Source of the DNA: Pseudomonadota bacterium
GTDB lineage: Bacteria > Pseudomonadota > Gammaproteobacteria > Steroidobacterales > Steroidobacteraceae
Direction of reading: 5' to 3'
Assembly: GCA_021850555.1 (NCBI GenBank)
Contig: JAJZLX010000034.1
Location: 7,829 to 24,897, forward strand
DNA length: 17,069 bases
Shown here: positions 7,734 through 14,186 of the stretch, piece after piece
How the letters are laid out: every line of letters begins with the position of its first letter
Numbering within the stretch: the first letter of the stretch is position 1
Program-made: the position numbers and the translations under genes
The notes under the pieces: model-generated
What the model saw: the letters and a program-made list of their open reading frames with translations, nothing else
Databases searched by the model: none
Told to the model about the DNA's origin: nothing

Positions 7734-8727
7734 GTGCCGCCGCGCGGATGAGTGCCGACCCCGCCCCGGGAGCGCGCGCGCCCTCGCTCAGCATCCGACG
7801 AAACTCCTTTGCACCCGGCTCCCCGCAGTACAGGCCGAGCATGTGGCGCGTGATCGCCTGAAGCGGTTGGCCCTCGAGCATCCGCCGCTCCGCGTAGCGG
7901 GCCATGCGCTCGAGCAGGAGCGCCCGGTCCGGGCTCACCGAGGCCGGCGGCGCGAGCGTCCGATGCAGCTCCGTCAGCACCCACGGGCGATGATAGGCCT
8001 CTCGGCCCAGCATGACACCCTCGCACCACCGCAACGCATCGAGGACGCCGGCGGCATCGCGCAACCCGCCGTTGACGATCACAGGCAGGTCCGCGAACGA
8101 CTGCTTCAAACGCCGCACCACGTCGTAGCGAAGCGGAGGAACCTCCCGGTTGTCCTTGGGCGAGAGACCGCCCAGCACCGCCTTGCGCGCGTGCACGATG
8201 GCCGCCGTGCAGCCCGCCTGGCGGATGCGGCCGACGAAATCGTGCAGGGCCTGCTCGTCCGCCTCCTCGAAGCCCGCGAGCGCCTCGCGCCAGGCGGCGC
8301 CGGCTGCGCTCACGACGCCGATGCGCATCTTGACGGTGACGGGCACGCGCACCGCCGCGCGCATCGCCGCCACACAGTCGGCCACACGCTGCGGCTCGCG
8401 CATGAGGCAGGCGCCGAAGGCGCCGCTCGCCACCCGCTCGCTCGGACAGCCGCAGTTGAGATTGATCTCGTCATAGCCCGCCTCCTGCCCGATCCGGGCG
8501 GCCAATGCGAGCTCGCGCGGATCGCTGCCGCCGAGCTGCAGCGCCACGGGGTGCTCCTCCGGATCGAACTCGAGCAGCCGGCGGGTATCCCCGCGGATGA
8601 TCGCCGCAGCGGTGATCATCTCGGTATAGAGGAGCGTCAGGGGCGAGAACCCGCGCAGGAAGTACCGGCAGTGCCGGTCGGTCCAGTCCATCATGGGCGC
8701 GACGGAGAGTCTGCGGTCAAGGCTCAC
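7723..8727 (-). CDS. dusA: tRNA-dihydrouridine(20/20a) synthase DusA, GTG start
   Basis: FMN-dependent enzyme (334 residues) that reduces uridines 20 and 20a in the tRNA D-loop using NADPH. The N-terminus RRLSVAPMMDWTDRHCRYF, LYTEMITAAAIIRGD, HPVALQLGGSDP, the active-site motif EINLNCGCPSERV with catalytic Cys94, GAFGACLM and VTVKMRIG are all DusA signatures, and the length matches E. coli DusA (about 330). DusB and DusC lack the SERV...FGACLM segment. The start is GTG at 8727-8725. An in-frame TAA six bases upstream rules out extension, and the next Met is inside the conserved domain. A run of eight T residues on the coding strand lies just ahead of the start region. The gene stands alone, with a 373-base gap upstream. 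Confidence 0.96.
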   Translation of the reverse strand: MSLDRRLSVAPMMDWTDRHCRYFLRGFSPLTLLYTEMITAAAIIRGDTRRLLEFDPEEHPVALQLGGSDPRELALAARIGQEAGYDEINLNCGCPSERVASGAFGACLMREPQRVADCVAAMRAAVRVPVTVKMRIGVVSAAGAAWREALAGFEEADEQALHDFVGRIRQAGCTAAIVHARKAVLGGLSPKDNREVPPLRYDVVRRLKQSFADLPVIVNGGLRDAAGVLDALRWCEGVMLGREAYHRPWVLTELHRTLAPPASVSPDRALLLERMARYAERRMLEGQPLQAITRHMLGLYCGEPGAKEFRRMLSEGARAPGAGSALIRAAAPLP

Positions 8728-9100
8728 GGGTTAATCCAAAAAAAATGCGGCTCACGGCCCCTGCCACCTCTGCGCAGTGTACCAATGATGTGCCGCAAGG
8801 CTCGCAGGGACTGACTCACCCCACACCGACGCACCCGCGGCAACCCAAACAACCCGCGCACGGGCTGCGCACCTTTGCGGGTCGACGCCCCCACCCTGCG
8901 CTCGATGAGAACGCCTCATGCACGCTCCTCGCCCAGCATGGATCGGCCCCACTGACTGCTGAGATCGGCACGCCCGCTCAAAGTCTCGCGGCCGGGAGGC
9001 CCGCACATCTGCGTCGCCGCGGCGGCGCAACAGCGGGGATCATGGCCGGCCGCTATAACGGCGCTATACTCCTGCATATAGCGATGCTATACTCCCCCGA
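8728..9100. other. Intergenic region dusA / TetR gene, no convincing gene
   Basis: This 373-base stretch separates two outward-facing genes. Frames on both strands are open in parts, but the peptides resemble no family and have no good ribosome binding sites. An A8 tract (T8 on the dusA coding strand) lies around 8738-8745. The left two thirds must contain the dusA promoter, for which I could not pick a credible -35/-10 pair. The rightmost 50 bases hold the repeated GCTATA motifs described separately as the TetR control region. Confidence 0.5.
9051..9100 (+). promoter_or_regulatory. Promoter and candidate operator of the TetR-SDR operon
   Basis: GCTATA occurs three times (9052, 9063, 9086). 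The longer unit GCTATACTCC is repeated exactly at 9063-9072 and 9086-9095. TATAGC (9077-9082), three bases, then GCTATA (9086-9091) forms a perfect 15-base palindrome, and CGCTATA (9062-9068) pairs with TATAGCG (9077-9083). Two -10-like TATACT hexamers lie at 9065-9070 and 9088-9093, the second inside the palindrome. This is what an autorepressing TetR operator looks like. No clear -35 was found. Confidence 0.6.
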
Positions 9101-9667
9101 ATGGACACGCGCTCCGCTTTACTCACCGCCGCTTTGAAAGTCCTGGAGGACGAAGGCGAGGCCCAGTTCTCCACGCGCGCGGTGTGCGCCTTGGCCAACG
9201 TGACGGCACCCACGCTCTACCACCACTACGGCAGTGCGGATGGACTCCTGAGCGCCGCGATGGCGGAGGCGTTCGCTCAGTTTCTCGCCCGCAAGAAAGC
9301 CGCGGTGACATCCACCGAGCCGCTCACCGCGTTGCGTGAGGGTTGGGACGACTACGTCCGCTTCGCCGCGGCACGGCCTCGACTCTATGCGGCGATGCTG
9401 AGCCGCGTCCTCCAGGGCGCCCGGATCCCCGCGGCCCAACAGGCCTTCGCGCTCCTGGTCGAGCGCGTCACGACCCTCGAGCGCCAGGGGCGGCTCGGCC
9501 TCAGGGTCGAGGCAGCGGCCGATGTGATGTGGGCTTCCGCAAACGCGGCCTCGATGCTGTTCGTCACGGCAGCGCTTCGCACGACATCACCCCCTGCCCC
9601 GGACGTGCTCGAGGATATCCGCGAAAACGCCCTCCGCAGCATCCTGACTCCTGAATCGGAACACTGA
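9101..9667 (+). CDS. TetR-family transcriptional regulator
   Basis: One-component DNA-binding regulator of 188 residues. The N-terminal helix-turn-helix (about 5-50) reads LTAALKVLEDEGEAQFSTRAVCALANVTAPTLYHHYGSADGLL, with the FSTRAVCALANVT helix and the LYHHYGS signature of TetR proteins. The remaining C-terminal part is alpha-helical and variable, as expected for a ligand-binding and dimerisation domain, so the inducer cannot be predicted. No Shine-Dalgarno sequence precedes the ATG. The bases before it are CTCCCCCGA, and the nearest -10-like hexamer ends only seven bases upstream, so a leaderless mRNA is possible. The SDR gene follows after five bases and is probably co-transcribed and controlled by this protein. 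Confidence 0.9.
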   Translation: MDTRSALLTAALKVLEDEGEAQFSTRAVCALANVTAPTLYHHYGSADGLLSAAMAEAFAQFLARKKAAVTSTEPLTALREGWDDYVRFAAARPRLYAAMLSRVLQGARIPAAQQAFALLVERVTTLERQGRLGLRVEAAADVMWASANAASMLFVTAALRTTSPPAPDVLEDIRENALRSILTPESEH

Positions 9668-9672
9668 ACGCC

Positions 9673-10635
9673 ATGCGCATTTTGGTCACTGGAGGCACCG
9701 GCCTCCTCGGAAGGCGTCTGATCCGGCGCCTGGTGCTAGACGGTCATCAAGTCTTGGCGCTCACGCGCTCGGGGAGTTCGGCCGCACGACTTCGAGCACT
9801 GGGCGCCGCCCCCGTCGACGCCGATCTTGAGAGGCCCACCCCCCTCTCACTGCCTGCCGTGGACGCTGTCGTGCATGCGGCCGCCCTGTTCCGGTTTTCC
9901 GGGCCGCGCGAGCCGTTCTGGCGCGTCAATGTAGAGGGCACCGCCAGAGTGCTGGCCGCGGCCGGACAGGCCGGGGCGAAGCGCTTCGTGCACATCAGCG
10001 CTGCGGGGATCATCATGGATGAAGCCGGAACGCCCATCCGGGACGCCGACGAGCGCGCACCGACATTTCCGAGCCACTTCTCGGCCTACCTCGCGAGCAA
10101 GGCCCGCGCCGAATCGATCGTCCTCGCGGCCGACACGCCGGGCTTGTGCACCCTTGCGCTTCGCCCGCCCGCCCTCTGGGGGCCCGGCGACCCGTTCAGT
10201 CGCGCACTGCCCCAGGCCATCACCTGCGGACAGTTCGCCTTTATCAACCGCGGTGACTATGCCTTTGACACCTGCCACGTCGACAATGTCATCGAAGCAA
10301 TCCAATGCGCATTGGAGCGTGGCGAGGGCGGCCGTGCCTATTTCATCACGGATCGAGAGAAGCTGACGTTTCGAGAATTCGTCGCCTTGCTCGCCGGCCT
10401 TCAGGGACTGTCCATCGAGAAACTGCGCTCCATACCCTACGGGATGGCATCGGCGGTGGGTCGGGTGATGGACACCGCATGGACCCTCACTGCAAGGGAC
10501 GGCGACCCGCCGCTCTCCCGGTCCCTTATCCGCATGATCGGACGTGAGTTCCGCGTCAACGATGCCGACGCGCGCCGCGACTTGGGATACGTTGGCCACA
10601 CATCGCGCGCCATGGGTGTGCGCAGCTACGCTTGA
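9673..10635 (+). CDS. NAD(P)-dependent epimerase/dehydratase family protein (extended SDR)
   Basis: Extended short-chain dehydrogenase/reductase of 320 residues. The nucleotide-binding Rossmann motif is GGTGLLG (7-13). VDAVVHAAAL (63-72) is the strand-4 motif, and the catalytic triad candidates are Ser109 (HISAAG), Tyr139 and Lys143 (YLASK). The segment ALRPPALWGPGD (162-173) and HVDNVIEAI are typical of the 3-beta-hydroxysteroid dehydrogenase / dihydroflavonol reductase-like branch of extended SDRs. The substrate cannot be assigned. The start ATG is five bases after the TetR stop, so the two form an operon, and the TetR protein probably senses a substrate or product of this enzyme (inference). 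The next gene converges on it, leaving a 92-base gap without an obvious intrinsic terminator. Confidence 0.9.
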   Translation: MRILVTGGTGLLGRRLIRRLVLDGHQVLALTRSGSSAARLRALGAAPVDADLERPTPLSLPAVDAVVHAAALFRFSGPREPFWRVNVEGTARVLAAAGQAGAKRFVHISAAGIIMDEAGTPIRDADERAPTFPSHFSAYLASKARAESIVLAADTPGLCTLALRPPALWGPGDPFSRALPQAITCGQFAFINRGDYAFDTCHVDNVIEAIQCALERGEGGRAYFITDREKLTFREFVALLAGLQGLSIEKLRSIPYGMASAVGRVMDTAWTLTARDGDPPLSRSLIRMIGREFRVNDADARRDLGYVGHTSRAMGVRSYA

Positions 10636-10727
10636 CCCCGCGACACATCATCGCCAGGCTCGACATCCCCCGGCCGCACGTGCCGGTGCGAGGCGTTCCC
10701 GCCGAGGTGGACGCCGCGCGCATCGAC

Positions 10728-11483
10728 TCATCCCGGCAACCGTCCCTGCGCCCACAGCCTTCCCGCAAAGTCTTCGAAGGCGCCCCAGGTGGCACGGGCA
10801 AGCGCCCCGCCGACGCTCACCCGCCGCACGCCCACATCGGCCAGCTCGGCAACCGACAAGCCGGTGCCCGACAGATTGGCATTGACCGGCTTGTCCAGCG
10901 TCGCCACCACTCTGGCGATGGAGGCGAGATCCTTGATCCCCGGCGCATACAAGCAGTCTGCGCCCGCCTGGCCGTAAGCGGCGAGTCGGGCGATGGTCAT
11001 TTCCAGGTCAGGCTGCCCCAACAGGAACGCCTCGCAGCGTCCGACGAGCACCACGTCCTCGCCCGAGCGCTCGATCGCCTGGCGCGCGGCGCGCACTCGC
11101 TGCACGGCTTCATCGAGGGGATAGAGTCCGCTGCCCTGGCGGTCTTCGATCGAAAGACCCGCCACCCCGGTTTCGATGCAGCGGGCGACGCTGATTGCGA
11201 CACCCTCGGGGCTGCTGGCAAATCCGGCTTCGAAATCAGCATTGACCGGCAGGTCGGTGATCCCGACCAGGAATCGCAGATGCTCGAGAACCTCATCCAC
11301 GGTCATCTCGCCGTCAGCCCTGCCCAGAGCCCAGGCGGCCCCGGCGCTGGTGGAGGCGATCGCCTTGAAGCCGAGCCTGGCCAGGCGGATGGCGCTGCCG
11401 CCATCCCAGGGATTGGGCAGAACAAAGCAGCCCGACTGGTGCAGGGCGCGGAAGGCCGCGCGTCGCTCGGCAATGGAGCTCAT
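10728..11483 (-). CDS. Isocitrate lyase/PEP mutase superfamily protein
   Basis: TIM-barrel enzyme of 251 residues in the PEP mutase/isocitrate lyase superfamily. Matches include LPNPWDGGSAIRLARLGFKAIASTSAG near the N-terminus, metal-site region VNADFEAGFA (80-89, Asp83), LSIEDRQG (110-117) and VGRCEAFLLG (147-156), followed by AYGQAGADCLYAPG. The KxCGH-type catalytic loop of true isocitrate and methylisocitrate lyases is absent. After SIED the chain reads RQGSGLYPLDEAV, so glyoxylate-cycle or methylcitrate activity is unlikely. Cys150 stands where many relatives have Thr (RTEA). The reaction is probably cleavage or formation of a C-C or P-C bond next to a 2-oxo acid, with unknown substrate. 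Its ATG overlaps the stop of the AhpD-like gene by four bases, so the two are coupled and share the MarR-controlled promoter. Confidence 0.88.
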   Translation of the reverse strand: MSSIAERRAAFRALHQSGCFVLPNPWDGGSAIRLARLGFKAIASTSAGAAWALGRADGEMTVDEVLEHLRFLVGITDLPVNADFEAGFASSPEGVAISVARCIETGVAGLSIEDRQGSGLYPLDEAVQRVRAARQAIERSGEDVVLVGRCEAFLLGQPDLEMTIARLAAYGQAGADCLYAPGIKDLASIARVVATLDKPVNANLSGTGLSVAELADVGVRRVSVGGALARATWGAFEDFAGRLWAQGRLPG

Positions 11484-11953
11484 CGCTCTTCTCCCAACTG
11501 CGCCGGCGGCGGTGCAAATCCGAGGGTGCCGGCAATGCGGTTCCAGGCGTTGATCGTGGCAATGGCCACGGTGAGCCGCAACCGCTGCTCCTCGGCAAAC
11601 ATCTCCTGCAGAGCCTGCCGGGCTGAGTCGATCTCAGCACGGCGGCCCGGATCGGTCAGTGCCTCGGCCCAAGCCAAGGCGGCGCGCTCCGCCTCGGTGA
11701 ACCCCGGGGCCTCGCGCCAGGCGGCCAGACGGTCGAGCGTGCTTTGCGGCACACCTGCCTTGCGAGCCCAGTTCAGATGCAGTTGCAGGCAGTAGGCACA
11801 GCCGTTGATCTGCGAGGCACGCACCTTCACCAGCTCCACCAGCGCCTTATCGAGATTCTGTTCTGAAATCCGGCTGAGCGTGCGCAGCGCCGCCACGGCC
11901 TGCGGCAATCGCTCGCAGAAGACGTCGAAATCGATGGACTGCACGGTCGTCAT
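11480..11953 (-). CDS. Carboxymuconolactone decarboxylase / AhpD-like family protein
   Basis: Small all-helical protein of 157 residues with the AhpD-type redox motif. Glu40, Cys52, Cys55 and His59 in LVELVKVRASQINGCAYCLQLH reproduce the E-x11-CxxC-xxx-H pattern of alkylhydroperoxidase AhpD. NWARKAGVPQSTL and AALAWAEALT are typical of CMD-domain proteins. Members reduce peroxides or act as thiol-disulfide partners. A true decarboxylase role is unlikely given the CxxC. The ATG at 11953 was chosen because AAGGGG lies six bases upstream. The open frame continues to 12106, but that extension would run through the MarR operator. It is the first gene of a two-gene operon with the PEP-mutase-like gene and is divergent from the MarR gene. 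Confidence 0.9.
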   Translation of the reverse strand: MTTVQSIDFDVFCERLPQAVAALRTLSRISEQNLDKALVELVKVRASQINGCAYCLQLHLNWARKAGVPQSTLDRLAAWREAPGFTEAERAALAWAEALTDPGRRAEIDSARQALQEMFAEEQRLRLTVAIATINAWNRIAGTLGFAPPPAQLGEER

Positions 11954-11988
11954 GCTTGACCCCTTGGAAACACGGCGGGTGCCGCGCA

Positions 11989-12030
11989 TTGACCTTATCA
12001 GGACACGAATATAGTATTCGTGCCCTGATA
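11989..12030. promoter_or_regulatory. MarR operator: 35-base near-perfect palindrome in a divergent promoter
   Basis: From 11996 to 12030 the sequence is an inverted repeat with 15 of 17 positions paired around 12013. The left arm is TATCAGG-A-CACGAATA and the right arm is TATTCGTG-C-CCTGATA. For the MarR gene, TTGACC (11989-11994) and TATAGT (12010-12015) make a -35/-10 pair with a short 15-base spacer, the -10 lying at the dyad centre. The palindrome ends two bases before the MarR ATG. Binding there would block both the MarR gene and the AhpD/PEP-mutase-like operon. Confidence 0.8.
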
Positions 12031-12032
12031 CC

Positions 12033-12563
12033 ATGCGCAAGCCCAAAGACAGGACGAAAGCAGGAGAGGTCGCGCCGCCCGTGCTCCCCGCGGTCGGCGA
12101 AGGCAAGCGCGGCGAGGCGGGTTATCTCGGCTACCTGCTTCGCCAGGCGGCAAACGCCCAGCGGTACCGGATGGATCGAGCCCTGGCGGCGGTCGGCCTG
12201 ACGCACCCGCAATTCCTGGTGCTGACCATGATCCGCGCCTATCCGGGCTGCTCGAACGCCGACATCGCCCGCCTGGCGATGCTCACACCGCAGACGGTGC
12301 ATGCCATCACCACCGCGCTGCTGCGCAAGAAGCTGATCGCTCGCCGCGCGGACCCTGTCCATGGCCGCATCCTGAACATCGAGCTGACGGATGCGGGCAG
12401 AGATCTGCTCGAGCGGGGACGTGCGCGCGCCTTGGCGATGGAATCAAGACTTCAGGCGACGCTGAAGGATACGGAGATCGCCACCGTGCGCCGCTGGCTG
12501 GTCGGCGTAGCGCGCGAGGCGCACGCGACTGCGGGCGACCTCCCCTCTGTCGCCCCGGATTAG
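12033..12563 (+). CDS. MarR-family transcriptional regulator
   Basis: Winged-helix regulator of 176 residues. The dimerisation helix GYLGYLLRQAANAQRYRMDRAL (30-51) is followed by LTHPQFLVLTMI, CSNADIARLAMLTPQTVHAITTALLRKKLIARR (recognition helices, about 73-105), the wing DPVHGRILNIELTDAGRDLL (107-126) and a C-terminal helix. The single Cys (residue 73) is at the start of a DNA-binding helix, not at the N-terminal position used by OhrR peroxide sensors. No ribosome binding site precedes the ATG. An alternative GTG at 12081, behind AGGAGAGG but with a long spacer of about eleven bases, would give 160 residues. It is divergent from the AhpD-like operon with the large palindrome between them, and probably represses both. 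Its stop overlaps the converging ArsR-family gene. Confidence 0.9.
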   Translation: MRKPKDRTKAGEVAPPVLPAVGEGKRGEAGYLGYLLRQAANAQRYRMDRALAAVGLTHPQFLVLTMIRAYPGCSNADIARLAMLTPQTVHAITTALLRKKLIARRADPVHGRILNIELTDAGRDLLERGRARALAMESRLQATLKDTEIATVRRWLVGVAREAHATAGDLPSVAPD

Positions 12564-13282
12564 ACGCCTTCGCGCTCACCTGTTGTTTGCGCAAGGTCCT
12601 CCCCGGCCCGCCATTGAAGGCCGAAATATTCCCTGAGCAGCGTGCGGCCTTTCGCCGTCAGCGCAAGACCGCGGTGGGTGCGATTGCGCCTCAGGCCGCA
12701 GGCGCTCTCCAGCCGCTCGCAGATCGCCGCACCGAGCCAGCCGGCAACATGCGGGCGTCCCTCCGTCCAGTCCAGGCAGGGCCGCACGAGGGCGCGGCGC
12801 AGCGCCTGCGGCGGCTGAAGATCGAGCTGCGCGAGCCATTCATTTCCCGCCGCGCTCAGCGCAAAGCCATCGGAGCCGGCGATGATGCGACCACTCAAGA
12901 TGAGCGAGTCGCAGATCGCAACGCCGAGTGCCCCGGCGATGTGATCATAGCAACGGCGCGCCTGTTTGAGCGCCGGCAGAACGCGCTGTGTCTTTTGCCG
13001 CGCGACGTTGGCTGCAAATGAGAGAGTCTCGATAGCATGGGCGACATCGGCGTCGCGCAGGCGATAGTAACGGTGACGCCCGCGTGCGCTGACGGCGAGA
13101 AGTCCACCGCCGAGCAACAGGCCAAGATGCGCGCTCGCGGCCTGCGCGGAAGCGCCCGTCCGTGCCGCGATCTCACCGGCCGCGCGCTCGCTCCCGTCCA
13201 TCAGCACCGCCAGCATCGCCGCGCGCACCGGGTCGCCCACGAGCGCGCCCATCCGCGCGATGCTCGACAGATCTGACACCAT
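12560..13282 (-). CDS. ArsR-family winged-helix regulator with long C-terminal domain
   Basis: 240 residues, about twice the length of a classical ArsR/SmtB protein. The N-terminal winged helix (about 10-90) reads ALVGDPVRAAMLAVLMDGSERAAGEIAARTGASAQAASAHLGLLLGGGLLAVSARGRHRYYRL, with the ArsR recognition helix and basic wing. The C-terminal half contains RPCLDWTEGRPHVAGWLGAAI and RTHRGLALTAKGRTLLREYFGL, which are recurrent in a large-ArsR subgroup of unknown ligand. There is no clustered Cys metal site like that of ArsR or SmtB. The ATG at 13282 has a GGAAG too close to be ideal, and Met11 (13252) is an alternative. It is divergent from the flavin-reductase-like gene, its likely target, and its TAA overlaps the MarR stop in tail-to-tail orientation. 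Confidence 0.88.
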   Translation of the reverse strand: MVSDLSSIARMGALVGDPVRAAMLAVLMDGSERAAGEIAARTGASAQAASAHLGLLLGGGLLAVSARGRHRYYRLRDADVAHAIETLSFAANVARQKTQRVLPALKQARRCYDHIAGALGVAICDSLILSGRIIAGSDGFALSAAGNEWLAQLDLQPPQALRRALVRPCLDWTEGRPHVAGWLGAAICERLESACGLRRNRTHRGLALTAKGRTLLREYFGLQWRAGEDLAQTTGEREGV

Positions 13283-13313
13283 GCTTCCATTGTAGTGCCT
13301 GCGCGCCGGCGAT

Positions 13314-13335
13314 CGTTACAGAAAATCCTGAAACG
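13314..13335. promoter_or_regulatory. Candidate operator between ArsR-family and flavin-reductase genes
   Basis: CGTTACAG (13314-13321) and CTGAAACG (13328-13335) form an 8-6-8 inverted repeat with one mismatched pair, in the 84-base gap between two divergent genes. It is noticeably AT-richer than its surroundings. Its position and symmetry suit an ArsR-family dimer binding site, but no promoter hexamers were confidently placed. Confidence 0.4.
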
Positions 13336-13366
13336 TGCCGCGCGGGCGCTGCGCGAGAATACGGCC

Positions 13367-13987
13367 ATGAACAGCCGCAACCCGGATCGCTTCGTCACCG
13401 TCTCGCCGGAAGTCCTTTACTTCGGCACGCCCGTCGCCGTCATCAGTACCGTCAACCCCGATGGAACGACCAATCTTGCCGCCCTGTCGAGCTTCTGGGC
13501 GCTCGGGGAGCGCTTCATGATCGGGTTGACGTCCTTCGGCCAGTCGGGACGCAACCTTGCGCGCACGCCGGAGTGCGTGCTCAATCTGCCTTCCCCTGCA
13601 GAGTGGGAGCATGTGGAACGGCTGGGGCATACGAGCGGATGTGCCGCGCTCACCGACTATCACCGCAGCGCGGGGATCGTGCACGCGAAGGACAAGTTTG
13701 CCGTGTCCGGATTCTCGCCGCTCGCTTCCGAGATCGTCGCTGCGCTGCGCGCGGCCGAATGCCCCGTGCAGATCGAGGCGCGTGTGCTTGCGCAGAGCGC
13801 GCCGCACGGGGAAAGCGGCTGGCTTCATTTCGAGATACAGCGCTTGCGAGTGCACGCCCATCGCTCCATCCTGAATGCTGCGGGCACTCGCATTGACATC
13901 GATGCCTGGTCGCCGCTCTTCTACGTCTTCCGTCATTATTTCGGCAAGGGCGCACGGCTCGGAAAGAGCTTTCGGGCGAAGTATTGA
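13367..13987 (+). CDS. Flavin reductase-like (flavoredoxin) family protein
   Basis: 206-residue protein with a flavin-reductase-like split-barrel domain (about 10-165) that should bind FMN. The conserved strand-loop segment is TPVAVISTVNPDGTTNLAALSSFWALGERFMIGLTSFGQSGRNLARTPECVLNLPS, where the N-A-x-S-S-F region and the SGRN segment contact the flavin in this family. It is followed by an HERLGHTSG-like helix and FSPLASEIVAALRAAECPVQIEARV. Relatives serve as flavin reductases for monooxygenases or as electron carriers, and the partner is unknown. The ATG at 13367 is preferred over the upstream codon at 13295, because the extra 24 residues are basic and would cross the candidate ArsR operator. 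A small CCGAG/CTCGG hairpin (13989-14003) follows the stop without a U-tract. Confidence 0.87.
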   Translation: MNSRNPDRFVTVSPEVLYFGTPVAVISTVNPDGTTNLAALSSFWALGERFMIGLTSFGQSGRNLARTPECVLNLPSPAEWEHVERLGHTSGCAALTDYHRSAGIVHAKDKFAVSGFSPLASEIVAALRAAECPVQIEARVLAQSAPHGESGWLHFEIQRLRVHAHRSILNAAGTRIDIDAWSPLFYVFRHYFGKGARLGKSFRAKY

Positions 13988-14186
13988 CCCGAGGACGGCT
14001 CGGAGGAGATCGAGCGGCTGACGCCCGGCGCAGGGCATGCATCAGGGCCAGAGGCTGCGAGCTCAACGCACATAGGTAGATCCTCGGATGCGCCACCGGC
14101 GGCCGCTGGCGTAAGATCGACAAGAGGTGTGGTCGCGGGGGCGTACGTCGGCCGTCCGCGCCTCACTACCGATTGAGGAGCGGACC

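Noticed and set aside
7543..8814. A 423-codon plus-strand frame opposite dusA
   Set aside because: Antisense to a fully conserved dusA; composition typical of a GC-rich shadow frame.
8745..9137. Short ORFs in the dusA/TetR gap, including one overlapping the TetR start
   Set aside because: No ribosome binding sites, no recognisable domain, and one would read through the TetR promoter repeats.
10728..11483. Isocitrate lyase or 2-methylisocitrate lyase (aceA/prpB)
   Set aside because: The KxCGH catalytic loop is missing and the protein is too short; only a superfamily assignment is supported.
13989..14003. Intrinsic terminator after the flavin-reductase-like gene
   Set aside because: The CCGAG/CTCGG stem is only five pairs and is followed by GGAGGAG rather than a U-tract.
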